From contig JAAZCR010000196.1 in assembly GCA_012513195.1 (NCBI GenBank), forward strand, positions 1 to 9,689: a DNA stretch of 9,689 nucleotides. The letters run 5' to 3'. Each line of letters opens with the position of its first letter. Position 1 is the stretch's first letter. Shown here piece after piece: positions 1 to 9,175 of this stretch. The notes under the pieces are model-generated. The model saw only the letters and a list, made by a program, of their open reading frames with translations. It did not search any database and was not told the origin of the DNA. The translations under genes and the position numbers were made by a program. This DNA comes from Bacilli bacterium (GTDB lineage: Bacteria; Bacillota_I; Bacilli_A; Haloplasmatales; Haloplasmataceae).

Positions 1-1770
<1,770 letters not shown>

Positions 1771-1771
1771 A

Positions 1772-2251
1772 TTAAATCACCTCAACATTTCCACCAGCGG
1801 CTGTGATCTTCTCCTTAGCTGTTTCTGTAAATTTAGTTGCGTGTACTGTCAACTTCTTAGTTAATTCACCGGTCCCTAAAACTTTAATCCCTAACTTGCC
1901 TCTTTTAATCTTTAATAATTGAGCGTTTGTAATAATGCCATTTTCATTTAAGAATTCTGGTGTAACAACTGCATTATCATCAAAGTTATTTAGAACATTG
2001 AGATTTAGTTCAATGAATTCTTTTCTTGTGAAGTTTTTGAAACCGCGTTTTGGTAAACGTCTATATAATGGTGTTTGACCACCTTCGAATCCAGGACGAA
2101 CACCTGCTCCAGCACGAGATTTTTGACCCTTGCTACCTCTACCAGCTGTTTTTCCTAAACCAGAACCGTGACCGCGACCGACACGTTTACGAGTTTTGCG
2201 GACAATGATTTTTTCACCATCTTCATTGTACCCTAATGTGTGTAATTTCAC
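1772..2251 (-). CDS. rplO: 50S ribosomal protein L15
   Basis: L15 is a late-assembling large-subunit protein that binds 23S rRNA. The 159-residue protein has the glycine- and lysine-rich N-terminal segment of the family ([20 protein letters not shown], about residues 23-42), then [20 protein letters not shown], and ends in AAGGNVEVI. The start codon is GTG (2251-2249), supported by AAGGAGGTG directly after the rpmD stop. It is a little longer than Bacillus L15 (about 146 residues by memory), partly from NEDGEKIIV near the N terminus. It lies 17 bases after rpmD and one base before secY, the normal spc order. Alternative hairpins could partly cover its SD (GGTG with CGCC), but these are weak. 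Confidence 0.98.
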   Translation of the reverse strand: MKLHTLGYNEDGEKIIVRKTRKRVGRGHGSGLGKTAGRGSKGQKSRAGAGVRPGFEGGQTPLYRRLPKRGFKNFTRKEFIELNLNVLNNFDDNAVVTPEFLNENGIITNAQLLKIKRGKLGIKVLGTGELTKKLTVHATKFTETAKEKITAAGGNVEVI

Positions 2252-2268
2252 GGCGAGACACCTCCTTG

Positions 2269-2448
2269 TTAAATTTCTTCGACTTTCACGTAAGTTTGGA
2301 GTTTATTAATCATTCCTCTAACTATTGGTGTATCTTCTTTAATCACAAAACTATTTACTTTACTAAGACCTAAAGCTTTCGCATTCTTACGAACTTCTGG
2401 TCTCGTTCCAATTAAACTTTTAACTAAAGTGATTTTAATATTAGCCAT
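2269..2448 (-). CDS. rpmD: 50S ribosomal protein L30
   Basis: L30 is a small large-subunit protein. I read a 59-residue frame from ATG 2448-2446 to TAA 2271-2269. It begins [14 protein letters not shown], contains [14 protein letters not shown] in the middle, and ends with [14 protein letters not shown], matching the bacterial L30 pattern (an initial beta strand, then the ALGL-K segment and a closing V..GMI.....V strand). Length is typical of L30 (about 60). It sits between rpsE (15 bases upstream) and rplO (17 bases downstream), the standard order. The SD TAAGGAGGG overlaps the rpsE stop codon, so translation is probably coupled. Presence of L30 separates this organism from mycoplasmas, many of which lack it (general knowledge). 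Confidence 0.97.
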   Translation of the reverse strand: MANIKITLVKSLIGTRPEVRKNAKALGLSKVNSFVIKEDTPIVRGMINKLQTYVKVEEI

Positions 2449-2450
2449 TT

Positions 2451-2463
2451 GGAGTATCCCTCC
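2451..2463 (-). promoter_or_regulatory. candidate SD-masking hairpin before rpmD
   Basis: RNA GGAG-GGAUA-CUCC forms a four-pair, three-G-C stem that would cover most of the rpmD SD, the opposite of the loop-presenting arrangement elsewhere. The SD also overlaps the rpsE stop codon, so a ribosome finishing rpsE could open it and couple the two genes. Inference from sequence only. Confidence 0.3.
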
Positions 2464-2967
2464 TTATCCTAAGATTTCTTGTACTGTTTTTCCTCTTAAT
2501 CTAGCTACTTCCTCGGCTGTGCGTAATTCTTTTAAGCCTTCCACAGTTGCACGTACCATATTAATAGCCGTACGAGAACCTAAGCATTTAGATAATATAT
2601 CTTGAACACCCGCTAATTCCAAGACAGCACGTACTGGACCACCAGCGATAACTCCTGTACCTGGAAGGGCAGGTTTTAATAATACTTTGCCTGAGCCAAA
2701 ATGACCAATTACTTCATGAGGAATTGTCGTATTGACGATTGGTACTTTAATGAGGTTTTTCTTAGCATCTTCAATCGCTTTACGAATGGCATCAGGAACT
2801 TCATTAGCTTTACCAGTTCCGAATCCAACGTGACCATTTCTATCCCCAACTACGACTAATGCGGCGAAACGCATTCTACGTCCACCTTTGACAACCTTCG
2901 TAACCCGATTGATTGATACGACTTTTTCTTCTAATTGAAGATTGTTGGGATTGATATATTGACGCAT
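2464..2967 (-). CDS. rpsE: 30S ribosomal protein S5
   Basis: S5 is a small-subunit protein that binds 16S rRNA near the decoding site and helps keep translation accurate. The 167-residue protein has the N-terminal double-stranded RNA-binding-like domain with [20 protein letters not shown] (about 22-41) followed by [15 protein letters not shown], and the C-terminal domain with [20 protein letters not shown] and [15 protein letters not shown]. Length matches Bacillus S5 (about 166). The ATG at 2967-2965 is preceded by AAGGAGGG at good spacing. It lies 17 bases after rplR and 15 before rpmD. Nothing is odd in the sequence. Confidence 0.98.
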   Translation of the reverse strand: MRQYINPNNLQLEEKVVSINRVTKVVKGGRRMRFAALVVVGDRNGHVGFGTGKANEVPDAIRKAIEDAKKNLIKVPIVNTTIPHEVIGHFGSGKVLLKPALPGTGVIAGGPVRAVLELAGVQDILSKCLGSRTAINMVRATVEGLKELRTAEEVARLRGKTVQEILG

Positions 2968-2984
2968 CGCTTTTCCCTCCTTTT

Positions 2985-3347
2985 TTAAAATTCAAGTCCT
3001 GCTTCACGAGCAGCTTCAGCTAGTGCTTTAACACGACCATGATATAAATAACCGCCACGGTCAAATACAACTTTTTTGTATCCTTTTGCTTGAGCTCTTT
3101 CCGCAATTACTTTACCAATAACTTTAGCTGCTTCAACATTTCCACCATTAGCGATGTTAAGATCTTTTTCTTTTGTAGAAGCGCTAGCTAATGTTGTTTG
3201 ATTAATATCATCAATTAATTGAGCTTCAATATGTTTATTTGAACGGAATACATTTAATCGTGGCACTTCAGGAGTTCCTGATATACGTTTACGGATGCGT
3301 AAATGTCTTTTCTTCCGAAGTTCATTACGAGATGGTTTTTTAATCAT
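2985..3347 (-). CDS. rplR: 50S ribosomal protein L18
   Basis: L18 binds 5S rRNA and, with L5, anchors the central protuberance of the large subunit. The 120-residue protein has a basic N terminus ([19 protein letters not shown]), the [20 protein letters not shown] segment, and the conserved end [20 protein letters not shown] followed by [13 protein letters not shown]. Length is typical of the family (118-120). The ATG at 3347-3345 follows AAAGGAGTGG. The 24-base spacer after rplF contains an imperfect inverted repeat that reaches into the start codon (described separately). Stop is TAA, 17 bases before rpsE. Confidence 0.98.
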   Translation of the reverse strand: MIKKPSRNELRKKRHLRIRKRISGTPEVPRLNVFRSNKHIEAQLIDDINQTTLASASTKEKDLNIANGGNVEAAKVIGKVIAERAQAKGYKKVVFDRGGYLYHGRVKALAEAAREAGLEF

Positions 3348-3375
3348 AACTAGGCCACTCCTTTCTTACTATTAT
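3346..3375 (-). promoter_or_regulatory. candidate SD-loop hairpin at the rplR start
   Basis: RNA AUAAUAG (3375-3369) pairs with CUA-G-UUAU (3353-3346): seven pairs with one bulged G. The 15-base loop contains AAAGGAG. The stem takes in the A and U of the AUG and the rplF stop codon. A-U rich and therefore of uncertain stability. Confidence 0.3.
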
Positions 3376-3908
3376 TTAGCAGTTTTTCCTTCTTTAATGA
3401 TAACGTGTTCGTCCTTATAGCGAATACCTTTGCCTAAGTAAGGTTCTGGAGCACGTAAATTGCGGATATAAGCTGCGAATTCTCCAACTAATTGCTTGTC
3501 GCAACCCTTGATAATAATTTGGGTATTCTTTGGTACTTCGACTGTTAAACCTTCAGGAATAGGAATATCTTCTGGATGAGATTTACCCAATGATAAACTT
3601 AATACACGACCATTTAAAGCAGCACGGTAACCAACACCGCGTATTTCTAATTCTTTAGAAAAACCTTCAGAAACACCAATAATCATGTTGTTTAATATAG
3701 CTCTTGTTGTACCATGGAGCGCACGGTCTTCTTTTTCATCTGAATTACGTGTAACAATGATATGATTTTCTTGTTTTTCTATATTAATCTTTTTATTAAA
3801 TTGGAATGATAATTGTCCTTTTGGTCCCTTAACAGTTACAAAATTATTGTCGATTGTAACTTCAACGTTTGCTGGAACCGTAATTGGTTTTCTACCAACT
3901 CGAGACAT
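3372..3908 (-). CDS. rplF: 50S ribosomal protein L6
   Basis: L6 lies near the factor-binding site of the large subunit and supports elongation-factor function. The 178-residue protein starts MSRVGRKPITVPANV, the usual L6 N terminus, and has two similar domains; the second contains PEPYLGKGIRYKDE and ends IKEGKTAK, as in bacterial L6. The frame is open for 13 more codons upstream (to 3947), but that would overlap rpsH. The ATG at 3908-3906 gives the family N terminus and is preceded by AGGAGG (3920-3925). The 11 bases between this SD and the ATG are themselves a small inverted repeat, TGCA-CGA-TGCA. It follows rpsH by 32 bases. Confidence 0.98.
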   Translation of the reverse strand: MSRVGRKPITVPANVEVTIDNNFVTVKGPKGQLSFQFNKKINIEKQENHIIVTRNSDEKEDRALHGTTRAILNNMIIGVSEGFSKELEIRGVGYRAALNGRVLSLSLGKSHPEDIPIPEGLTVEVPKNTQIIIKGCDKQLVGEFAAYIRNLRAPEPYLGKGIRYKDEHVIIKEGKTAK

Positions 3909-3940
3909 TGCACGATGCACCTCCTGTCCGATTATTTTTA

Positions 3941-4336
3941 TTACCAAACGTAAGCTAATACTTCTCCACCAATTTGTTTTTGACGTGCTTCTCTATCTGT
4001 CATAATACCTTGTGAAGTAGAAATAACGGCTATACCTAAACCATTTAAGACTTTAGGGAGTTCTTCCGTTTTAACATATACACGTAAACCTGGTTTTGAA
4101 ATACGTTTTAATCCTTTAATAACTCGTTCATTATTTACATATTTTAAATGTACACGTAAGATATCTTGCTTGCTATCTTTTACACATTCAACGTCATTAA
4201 TATACCCTTCGCGTTTTAATAGTTCTAGGATTTGTAATTTGATTCTTGATGCGGGTATTTCCACATATTCGTGGCGCATTTGATTTGCATTTCTAATGCG
4301 TGTTAACATATCAGCAATAGGATCAGTCATAACCAT
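3941..4336 (-). CDS. rpsH: 30S ribosomal protein S8
   Basis: S8 is a primary 16S rRNA-binding protein of the small-subunit platform; in E. coli it also represses the spc operon. The 131-residue protein begins [18 protein letters not shown] and ends with [29 protein letters not shown] and GGEVLAYVW, all family hallmarks. There are two possible starts, codon 1 at 4336 and codon 3 at 4330. AGGAGG lies eight bases before the first and 14 before the second, so the first is preferred, as in Bacillus. The 43-base spacer after rpsN carries an inverted repeat that includes the start codon (described separately). Confidence 0.98.
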   Translation of the reverse strand: MVMTDPIADMLTRIRNANQMRHEYVEIPASRIKLQILELLKREGYINDVECVKDSKQDILRVHLKYVNNERVIKGLKRISKPGLRVYVKTEELPKVLNGLGIAVISTSQGIMTDREARQKQIGGEVLAYVW

Positions 4337-4362
4337 TTATATTTCCTCCTTCCCATTAAATG
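4334..4362 (-). promoter_or_regulatory. candidate SD-loop hairpin at the rpsH start
   Basis: RNA CAUUUA (4362-4357) is complementary to UAAAUG (4339-4334), so the complete AUG of codon 1 is inside a six-pair stem. The 17-base loop contains AAGGAGG. Weak by composition; function is inference. Confidence 0.28.
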
Positions 4363-4379
4363 AGAATCTATATTCAAAA

Positions 4380-4565
4380 TTACCAGCTTGCTTTTTTAAC
4401 ACCAGGGATTTGTCCTTTGTAAGCTAATTCACGGAAGCAAATACGGCATAATTTAAATTTGCGTATAACTGCATGTGGGCGTCCACATCTTTCGCAACGG
4501 GTATATTGACGTACAGCAAATTTTGGCTTGCGATGTGATTTAACAATTAATGATTTTTTCGCCAT
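4380..4565 (-). CDS. rpsN: 30S ribosomal protein S14, zinc-binding type Z
   Basis: S14 is needed for assembly of the small-subunit head. This is the short 61-residue zinc-ribbon form: [16 protein letters not shown] at the N terminus, Cys24-x2-Cys27 and Cys40-x2-Cys43 as the four zinc ligands, and the invariant end [11 protein letters not shown]. The frame extends 21 codons further upstream, but those residues do not look like S14 and would overlap rplE. ATG 4565-4563 follows AAGGAGG eight to nine bases upstream. No zinc-free (long) S14 is present in this window. It lies 17 bases after rplE, the standard place for the spc-encoded copy. Confidence 0.98.
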   Translation of the reverse strand: MAKKSLIVKSHRKPKFAVRQYTRCERCGRPHAVIRKFKLCRICFRELAYKGQIPGVKKASW

Positions 4566-4582
4566 CAGTAGTCGCCTCCTTC

Positions 4583-5122
4583 TTATTTTCTGAATGGCAT
4601 ACCTAATAGGCTTAATAATTCGCGACATTCTTCGTCTGTTTTAGCCGTAGTAACAATAACGATATCCATTCCGCGAACTTTATTAACTTTATCGTAATTG
4701 ATTTCTGGGAAGATTAATTGTTCCTTAATACCTAAAGTATAATTTCCCCGTCCATCAAATGCCGTCTTTGAAACACCACTAAAGTCACGAACACGTGGTA
4801 AGGCAATTGTCACTAATCTATCAAAGAATTCATACATGCGTTCGCCACGTAAAGTAACTTTACAACCAATTGGCATACCTTGACGAACCTTGAACGCAGC
4901 GATTGATTTCTTTGCTCTTGTAACTAATGGTTTTTGTCCAGTAATTAAGCTTAATTCAGCTACAGCATCATCTAAAGCTTTTGAATTAGCGATGGCATCG
5001 CCAACACCCATATTAATAACGATTTTTTCTAACTTTGGTACTTGCATTACTGAAGTATAACCAAATTTTTGTGACATTGCTGGTACTACTTCATTTAGAT
5101 ATTTTTCCTTTAAACGATTCAT
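4583..5122 (-). CDS. rplE: 50S ribosomal protein L5
   Basis: L5 binds 5S rRNA and forms a contact between the subunits in the central protuberance. The 179-residue protein starts [20 protein letters not shown] and contains [50 protein letters not shown] and RVRDFSGVS, and ends LLGMPFRK. Length matches Bacillus L5 (179). The frame is open to a TTG at 5143, but that would put the SD inside the gene; the ATG at 5122-5120 preceded by AAGGGAGG is better and gives the family N terminus. The 47-base spacer after rplX is the longest in the window. Stop is TAA. Confidence 0.98.
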   Translation of the reverse strand: MNRLKEKYLNEVVPAMSQKFGYTSVMQVPKLEKIVINMGVGDAIANSKALDDAVAELSLITGQKPLVTRAKKSIAAFKVRQGMPIGCKVTLRGERMYEFFDRLVTIALPRVRDFSGVSKTAFDGRGNYTLGIKEQLIFPEINYDKVNKVRGMDIVIVTTAKTDEECRELLSLLGMPFRK

Positions 5123-5127
5123 CTGGG

Positions 5128-5143
5128 TTGAACCTCCCTTCAA
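5128..5143 (-). promoter_or_regulatory. candidate SD-loop hairpin before rplE
   Basis: RNA UUGAA and UUCAA form a five-pair stem whose six-base loop, GGGAGG, is exactly the SD core. It lies five bases before the AUG in the longest spacer of the window (47 bases). In E. coli the S8 repressor site is around the rplE start; I do not see that motif here, so any link is speculation. Confidence 0.28.
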
Positions 5144-5169
5144 AGTTTGTTATTACTAAAACCTTATTC

Positions 5170-5517
5170 TTAGTTAATATTGTCTAAAATTGTACCTGAT
5201 GCGTTACGTCCAACAGTATAACGAACTTTTACTAATTGACCTTTTTTGTTTTCAACAAATTTATAACCAACCCGAACAGGTTTTTTCGTTACTGGATCAA
5301 CGATTTGAACATTAGAAGCATGAATTGGTGCTTCGTATTCGACAATCCCACCTTGAGGATTATCTTTGTTTGGTTTCATATGTTTCTTTATCTTGTTTAT
5401 ACCTTCAACGATGACCTTATTTTCCTTTGGTAATACAAGTAATACGCGCCCTTGTTTTTTAGCAGCACTATCTTTTCCAGCGATTACTTGAACTAAGTCA
5501 CCTTTCTTAATGCGCAT
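5170..5517 (-). CDS. rplX: 50S ribosomal protein L24
   Basis: L24 starts assembly of the large subunit by binding the 5' end of 23S rRNA. The protein begins [16 protein letters not shown], a KOW-type motif in which the glycine of the loop and the following KQGRVLLV strand are visible, then [20 protein letters not shown] and [12 protein letters not shown], which are family hallmarks. At 115 residues it is about a dozen longer than Bacillus L24 (about 103, by memory). Part of the excess is in the C-terminal tail ([18 protein letters not shown]). ATG 5517-5515 follows AGGAGGTG. It lies 40 bases after rplN. Confidence 0.97.
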   Translation of the reverse strand: MRIKKGDLVQVIAGKDSAAKKQGRVLLVLPKENKVIVEGINKIKKHMKPNKDNPQGGIVEYEAPIHASNVQIVDPVTKKPVRVGYKFVENKKGQLVKVRYTVGRNASGTILDNIN

Positions 5518-5557
5518 TGATTGACACCTCCTAGTTTAAGGTCTACTTTATCGATAA

Positions 5558-5926
5558 TTATAAAACTTCTGGAGCTAAAGAAATAATACGCATGAAATCA
5601 TGATCACGTAATTCTCTCGCTACAGGTCCAAAAATACGAGTACCTCTTGGCGATTTATCTTCACGGATAATAACCGCAGCATTATCATCAAATTTAATTA
5701 CTGTACCGTTTGGTCTACGAACACCATATTTTGTTCTTACGATAACAGCCTTAACGATGTCGCCTTTCTTAACAACTCCACCTGGGATTGCGTCTTTAAC
5801 TGTTGCGATGACAATATCACCAATATTGCCATATTTACGTTTTGAACCACCTAGTACTCTGATTACTAATATTTCACGAGCTCCAGTATTGTCTGCAACG
5901 ACTAAGCGGCTTTCTTGTTGAATCAT
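5558..5926 (-). CDS. rplN: 50S ribosomal protein L14
   Basis: L14 sits at the interface between the subunits and binds 23S rRNA; it is the first gene of the spc operon in E. coli. The 122-residue protein has the exact family length. It begins [19 protein letters not shown] and contains [45 protein letters not shown] and [14 protein letters not shown], ending [11 protein letters not shown] 5926-5924 follows AAAGGAGG. In E. coli a separate spc promoter lies before rplN. Here the spacer to rpsQ is only 40 bases and I see no convincing -35/-10 pair or terminator, so read-through from rpsQ is likely. That spacer contains the clearest SD-loop hairpin in the window. Confidence 0.98.
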   Translation of the reverse strand: MIQQESRLVVADNTGAREILVIRVLGGSKRKYGNIGDIVIATVKDAIPGGVVKKGDIVKAVIVRTKYGVRRPNGTVIKFDDNAAVIIREDKSPRGTRIFGPVARELRDHDFMRIISLAPEVL

Positions 5927-5957
5927 GATTTGGACCTCCTTTCAGTTTTCCAAAATC
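5927..5957 (-). promoter_or_regulatory. candidate SD-loop hairpin before rplN
   Basis: On the minus-strand RNA, GAUUUUGGA pairs with UCCAAAUC (eight pairs, one bulged U). The 14-base loop, AAACUGAAAGGAGG, holds the whole SD. The 3' arm ends exactly at the base before the AUG. This is the longest intergenic inverted repeat I found in the window. It could present the SD to the ribosome or be a site for feedback control, but a role is inference and no energy was computed. Confidence 0.4.
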
Positions 5958-5966
5958 TATACTTAA

Positions 5967-6233
5967 TTATAACTTAACGGATTTTTCAATGATTTCGACT
6001 AAACGGAAATGTTTTGATTTGGATAATGGACGAGTTTCTTCGATTCTTACTTTGTCACCAATTTCCGCAATATTGTTTTCATCATGAGCCGCATATTTCT
6101 TTGATTTTTTAACTAATTTATTGTAAAGAGGATGTCTTTTATATGTTTCAACAAGAACGGTAATAGTCTTATCACACTTGTTTGAGACTACTGTACCTAC
6201 TAATTGTCTGCGTCCTTTACGTGTGTTTTCCAC
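5967..6233 (-). CDS. rpsQ: 30S ribosomal protein S17
   Basis: S17 is an early-binding 16S rRNA protein of the OB-fold type. The 88-residue protein contains [20 protein letters not shown], the family signature, then [20 protein letters not shown], and [20 protein letters not shown] with the conserved end VEIIEKS. Length agrees with Bacillus S17 (87). The start is GTG at 6233-6231, preceded by GAGGAGGAT. No ATG fits the family N terminus better. It is 17 bases after rpmC and 40 before rplN. Stop is TAA. Confidence 0.98.
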   Translation of the reverse strand: MENTRKGRRQLVGTVVSNKCDKTITVLVETYKRHPLYNKLVKKSKKYAAHDENNIAEIGDKVRIEETRPLSKSKHFRLVEIIEKSVKL

Positions 6234-6250
6234 AGTTATCCTCCTCTCAG

Positions 6251-6445
6251 CTATTTATTGAGCTCCCGCTCACGAAGAATCGTCTTCATTCGCGCGATAT
6301 CTTTTTTAACTTGCTTAATCCGAGCAGTATTTTCCAATTGCCCAGTTGCTAATTGAAATCTTAAGTTAAAAAGTTCAGTTTTTAACTCGTCAATTTTCTT
6401 TAAAATTTCGGAAGTGGAAAGATTTCTTATTTCATTAGCTTTCAC
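6251..6445 (-). CDS. rpmC: 50S ribosomal protein L29
   Basis: L29 lies at the peptide exit tunnel and contributes to the docking site of trigger factor and SRP. Read from GTG 6445-6443, the protein has 64 residues, [20 protein letters not shown] at the N terminus, then [20 protein letters not shown], the family signature, and [12 protein letters not shown] at the end. It is almost entirely helical. This start overlaps the end of rplP by 11 bases. The SD is weak: GGTGGTGAT lies about four bases upstream rather than AAGGAGG. An ATG at 6460 would add five residues (MVVIL) that are not typical of L29. It is the only gene in the window that ends in TAG. Confidence 0.93.
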   Translation of the reverse strand: MKANEIRNLSTSEILKKIDELKTELFNLRFQLATGQLENTARIKQVKKDIARMKTILRERELNK

Positions 6446-6866
6446 GAGTATCACCACCATCTTCCCGAACAACAAATTTAGTCTTAACAGGTAACTTATG
6501 TGAAGCTAAACGGAATGCTTCACGAGCAACCTCTTCGCTTACACCAGCTATTTCGAATAGAATCCTACCTTCTTGAACAACAGCAACCCAATCTTCAGGT
6601 GCACCTTTACCAGAACCCATCCGTACTTCCAATGGTTTCTTAGTTTTAGCTAAGTGAGGGAAAATACGAATCCAAACTTTACCGTCACGTTTCATATAAC
6701 GAGTCATCGCAACCCGCGCAGCTTCTATTTGACGGCTGGTTACCCATGCACCAGTTACTGCCATTAAACCATATTGACCAAAAGCAACAGTATTACCTGA
6801 AGTTGCTTTACCTTCATATTTAATCCGATGTGGACGACGATACTTTGTACGTTTTGGCATTAACAT
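6435..6866 (-). CDS. rplP: 50S ribosomal protein L16
   Basis: L16 helps shape the aminoacyl-tRNA binding site of the large subunit. The 143-residue protein starts [20 protein letters not shown] and contains ITSRQ-like [56 protein letters not shown] and [19 protein letters not shown]. Length matches the family (about 144). Codon 1 (6866) is preferred over codon 3 (6860) because Bacillus-type L16 starts ML(L/M)PKR and AAGGAGGG lies about ten bases upstream. That SD is inside the final codons of rpsC, and only three bases separate the two genes, so translation is probably coupled. The end overlaps rpmC. Confidence 0.98.
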   Translation of the reverse strand: MLMPKRTKYRRPHRIKYEGKATSGNTVAFGQYGLMAVTGAWVTSRQIEAARVAMTRYMKRDGKVWIRIFPHLAKTKKPLEVRMGSGKGAPEDWVAVVQEGRILFEIAGVSEEVAREAFRLASHKLPVKTKFVVREDGGDTRES

Positions 6867-6869
6867 CGT

Positions 6870-7622
6870 TTATTTTCCCTCCTTCTTATCAGAATTGCTT
6901 GCTTTCTTTGGACGGGGTTTACGACTACCTTGTGCTTTGTTAGCTTCTTTCTTTTGCTGAGGTCTAGCTTGTTTAGCGTTTTGGTCTGTCTTCTTTTCTG
7001 GTAATACTTCACCTTTATAAATCCAGACTTTTACGCCTAATTTACCATATGTAGTCTTAGCTTCCGCCACTGCATAATCGATATCTGCACGAAGTGTTTG
7101 TAAAGGAACGTTACCTTCACTATAACCTTCGGAACGAGCCATTTCAGCGCCACCTAAACGACCAGAAACTAAAGTCTTACATCCTTTAGCACCAGCTCTT
7201 AAAACACGGGCAATTGCCATCTTTTGTGCTCTACGGAATGAAGCGCGGTTTTCTAATTGTTCAGCAATACTTTGAGCGACTAATTGTGCATCTAATTCTG
7301 GTTTCTTAATTTCAACGATATTGATGAAAATTTGTTTATTTGTTAATTTTTGTAATTCTTTAACAGCAACATCTTTTACTTGTCCTTCTCGTCCAATAAC
7401 CATACCAGGTTTAGCGGTATGAATCGTAACCTTAACGCGATTCTTTGAACGTTCGATTTCAATCTTAGAAACTGCTGCGTTTTTATAATATTCTTTTAAG
7501 AAATCACGGATCTTTATATCTTCAAGCAATAAATCCGCATAATCTTTTTCAGCATACCAATGTGATTCCCAATCACGGATAATACCGATACGTAAACCAA
7601 CTGGACTAACTTTTTGACCCAC
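6870..7622 (-). CDS. rpsC: 30S ribosomal protein S3 with lysine-rich C-terminal tail
   Basis: S3 lies at the mRNA entry of the small subunit and takes part in unwinding mRNA. The protein begins [20 protein letters not shown] and has a KH domain with [13 protein letters not shown] (GREG loop at 77-80), then [37 protein letters not shown] and the family end [17 protein letters not shown] at residue 208. After that comes a 42-residue tail (209-250) of mostly Lys, Gln, Ala, Arg, Pro and Asn, where Bacillus S3 has about ten residues. The tail is probably disordered and RNA-facing (inference). Start is GTG at 7622-7620 with AAAAGGAGGG upstream. The last codons, KKEGK, also encode the SD of rplP. 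Confidence 0.97.
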   Translation of the reverse strand: MGQKVSPVGLRIGIIRDWESHWYAEKDYADLLLEDIKIRDFLKEYYKNAAVSKIEIERSKNRVKVTIHTAKPGMVIGREGQVKDVAVKELQKLTNKQIFINIVEIKKPELDAQLVAQSIAEQLENRASFRRAQKMAIARVLRAGAKGCKTLVSGRLGGAEMARSEGYSEGNVPLQTLRADIDYAVAEAKTTYGKLGVKVWIYKGEVLPEKKTDQNAKQARPQQKKEANKAQGSRKPRPKKASNSDKKEGK

Positions 7623-7643
7623 GGTTCGTCCCTCCTTTTCTTA

Positions 7644-7976
7644 TTATTTTTCTGCCACTACGATGGTGATGTGGCTTGTTCTTTTTAAGATTAATCCTGC
7701 ACGACCTTTAGCGCGCGGACGGAAACGTTTTAAAGTAGGTCCGTCATTAACATAAGCTTCTTTAACATATAATTTATCTGTATCCATGTTGTAGTTATGT
7801 TCTGCATTAGCGATTGCGCTCTTTAAAACTTTTTCAACAGGAACAGTTGCACGCTTGTTTGTATTTCTTAGAATCGCAAAAGCGTCCTTGACATCTTTTC
7901 CTCGAATTAAATCGACAACTAACCGTACTTTACGAGGAGCTATACGAATTGTTTTTGCTATGGCTTTAGCTTCCAT
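7644..7976 (-). CDS. rplV: 50S ribosomal protein L22
   Basis: L22 binds all domains of 23S rRNA and its long beta hairpin lines the exit tunnel, where macrolide resistance changes occur in many bacteria. The 110-residue protein begins [20 protein letters not shown] and contains [39 protein letters not shown], and the tunnel hairpin with [18 protein letters not shown] followed by [12 protein letters not shown]. The hairpin is full length, with no insertion or loss. ATG 7976-7974 is preceded by GAGAGGAGG. Two TAA stops occur in tandem (7644-7646 and 7641-7643). Spacing is 20 bases after rpsS and 21 before rpsC. Confidence 0.98.
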   Translation of the reverse strand: MEAKAIAKTIRIAPRKVRLVVDLIRGKDVKDAFAILRNTNKRATVPVEKVLKSAIANAEHNYNMDTDKLYVKEAYVNDGPTLKRFRPRAKGRAGLILKRTSHITIVVAEK

Positions 7977-7996
7977 TCTTTAATTCCTCCTCTCAA

Positions 7997-8278
7997 TTAT
8001 TTCTTAGCAGCCTTTTTGTCTTCTTTACTATGTCCATAAAAAGTACGAGTTGGTGCAAACTCACCTAATTTATGTCCAACCATATCTTCCGTAATATATA
8101 CAGGAACATGTTTACGACCATCATGAACCGCTATAGTATGTCCAACAAATTCTGGGAAAATTGTTGAACGTCTTGACCAAGTTTGAATAACTTTCTTTTG
8201 CCCTGTTTCGTTTAACTTGCGAACTTTCTTAAGTAAGTGTTCATCACAAAATGGGCCTTTTTTAAGAGAACGTGCCAT
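7997..8278 (-). CDS. rpsS: 30S ribosomal protein S19
   Basis: S19 forms part of the small-subunit head with S13 and contacts 16S rRNA near the A and P sites. The 93-residue protein begins [19 protein letters not shown] and contains [40 protein letters not shown] and [20 protein letters not shown], the full family pattern at the family's usual length (about 92). ATG 8278-8276 is preceded by AAAGGAGGAT. It is 26 bases after rplB and 20 before rplV. Confidence 0.98.
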   Translation of the reverse strand: MARSLKKGPFCDEHLLKKVRKLNETGQKKVIQTWSRRSTIFPEFVGHTIAVHDGRKHVPVYITEDMVGHKLGEFAPTRTFYGHSKEDKKAAKK

Positions 8279-8304
8279 AAAAGATCCTCCTTTCGTCTCT
8301 TAAA

Positions 8305-9144
8305 TTAGTTCTTATCGTTACGATGACGTACGATTAACTTGCTAGAAGCTTTCTTAGGATTACGTGTTTTCAATCCTAATGCTGGTTTACCCCAAGGAGT
8401 CATAGGTGAAGGTCTACCAATTGGAGCTTTACCTTCCCCACCACCGTGTGGATGGTCAACAGGGTTCATAACAGATCCACGTACTGTAGGACGAATTCCT
8501 AACCAACGGCTACGACCAGCTTTACCGATTCTAACTAAGTTATGATATTCATTACCAACTTCACCGATAGTTGCACGGCATGTTGATAAAATCTTACGAG
8601 TTTCACCTGAAGGCATCCGGACTAATACATAACGATCTTCACGACCAAGAATTTGAGCAGATGTACCCGCTGAGCGAACAAGTTGTCCACCTTTTCCAGG
8701 TTTTAATTCAATGTTATGAATGAATGTACCTACAGGAATATTACCAATTGGTAAGGCATTACCAACTCTAATATCAACATTTACACCTGACATGATTTCC
8801 ATGCCAACTTGTAAACCTTTAGGTGCAATAATGTAACGTTTTTCACCATCAACATAGTTAATTAACGCAATTAAAGCACTGCGGTTAGGATCGTACTCAA
8901 TCGTAGCAACTCTTCCTGGAACACCATCTTTATCACGTTTGAAGTCAATGATACGATATTTGCGTTTATTACCGCCACCTTGATGACGTACAGTTATTCT
9001 ACCTTGATTATTACGGCCTGATTTCTTCTTCAATGGTACTAATAAGCTTTTTTCTGGTTCATCTGTAGTAATTAATTGCTTGTAATCTAATACAGACATG
9101 TTACGACGGCCGTTCGTTGTGGGTTTATATACTTTAATTGGCAT
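8305..9144 (-). CDS. rplB: 50S ribosomal protein L2
   Basis: L2 is a primary 23S rRNA-binding protein required for subunit association and peptidyl-transferase activity. The 279-residue protein contains [20 protein letters not shown] near residue 49, [19 protein letters not shown] near 79, [12 protein letters not shown] near 159, and the C-terminal hallmark [19 protein letters not shown] (226-244). His231 is the residue equivalent to the critical His229 of E. coli L2. Length is close to Bacillus L2 (277). ATG 9144-9142 follows AAAGGAGGAAA. The 46-base spacer after rplW carries an inverted repeat around this SD. Stop is TAA. Confidence 0.98.
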   Translation of the reverse strand: MPIKVYKPTTNGRRNMSVLDYKQLITTDEPEKSLLVPLKKKSGRNNQGRITVRHQGGGNKRKYRIIDFKRDKDGVPGRVATIEYDPNRSALIALINYVDGEKRYIIAPKGLQVGMEIMSGVNVDIRVGNALPIGNIPVGTFIHNIELKPGKGGQLVRSAGTSAQILGREDRYVLVRMPSGETRKILSTCRATIGEVGNEYHNLVRIGKAGRSRWLGIRPTVRGSVMNPVDHPHGGGEGKAPIGRPSPMTPWGKPALGLKTRNPKKASSKLIVRHRNDKN

Positions 9145-9175
9145 CTAACTTTCCTCCTTTACTCTAGCGTTAGAT
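9143..9175 (-). promoter_or_regulatory. candidate SD-loop hairpin at the rplB start
   Basis: RNA AUCUAAC (9175-9169) is perfectly complementary to GUUAGAU (9149-9143), a seven-pair stem that includes the A and U of the start codon. The 19-base loop contains AAAGGAGG. The stem is mostly A-U, so it may be weak; a regulatory role is inference. Confidence 0.35.

Noticed and set aside
3909..3947. Longer N terminus for rplF
   Set aside because: It would overlap the rpsH end and include the SD as coding; MSRVGRKPI is the family start.
4566..4628. Longer N terminus for rpsN
   Set aside because: Added residues overlap rplE and do not resemble S14; a strong SD precedes the internal ATG.
5123..5169. 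Possible S8 repressor site near rplE, as in E. coli
   Set aside because: I could not find the helix-21-like S8-binding motif; only a five-pair SD-loop stem is visible.
5236..5433. Open frame of 65 codons on the plus strand
   Set aside because: Antisense to rplX, Phe/Trp-rich from complementing Lys codons, with no SD or family match.
5548..5557. Perfect 10-base palindrome TTATCGATAA just after the rplN stop
   Set aside because: Too short to fold as a hairpin, no T-tract, occurs once here; most likely chance.
5558..5966. Possible spc promoter before rplN as in E. coli
   Set aside because: No convincing -35/-10 pair with proper spacing in the 40-base spacer; AT-rich near-matches occur everywhere in this sequence.
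8339..8545. Open frame of 68 codons on the plus strand
   Set aside because: Antisense to the conserved C-terminal part of rplB; no independent support.
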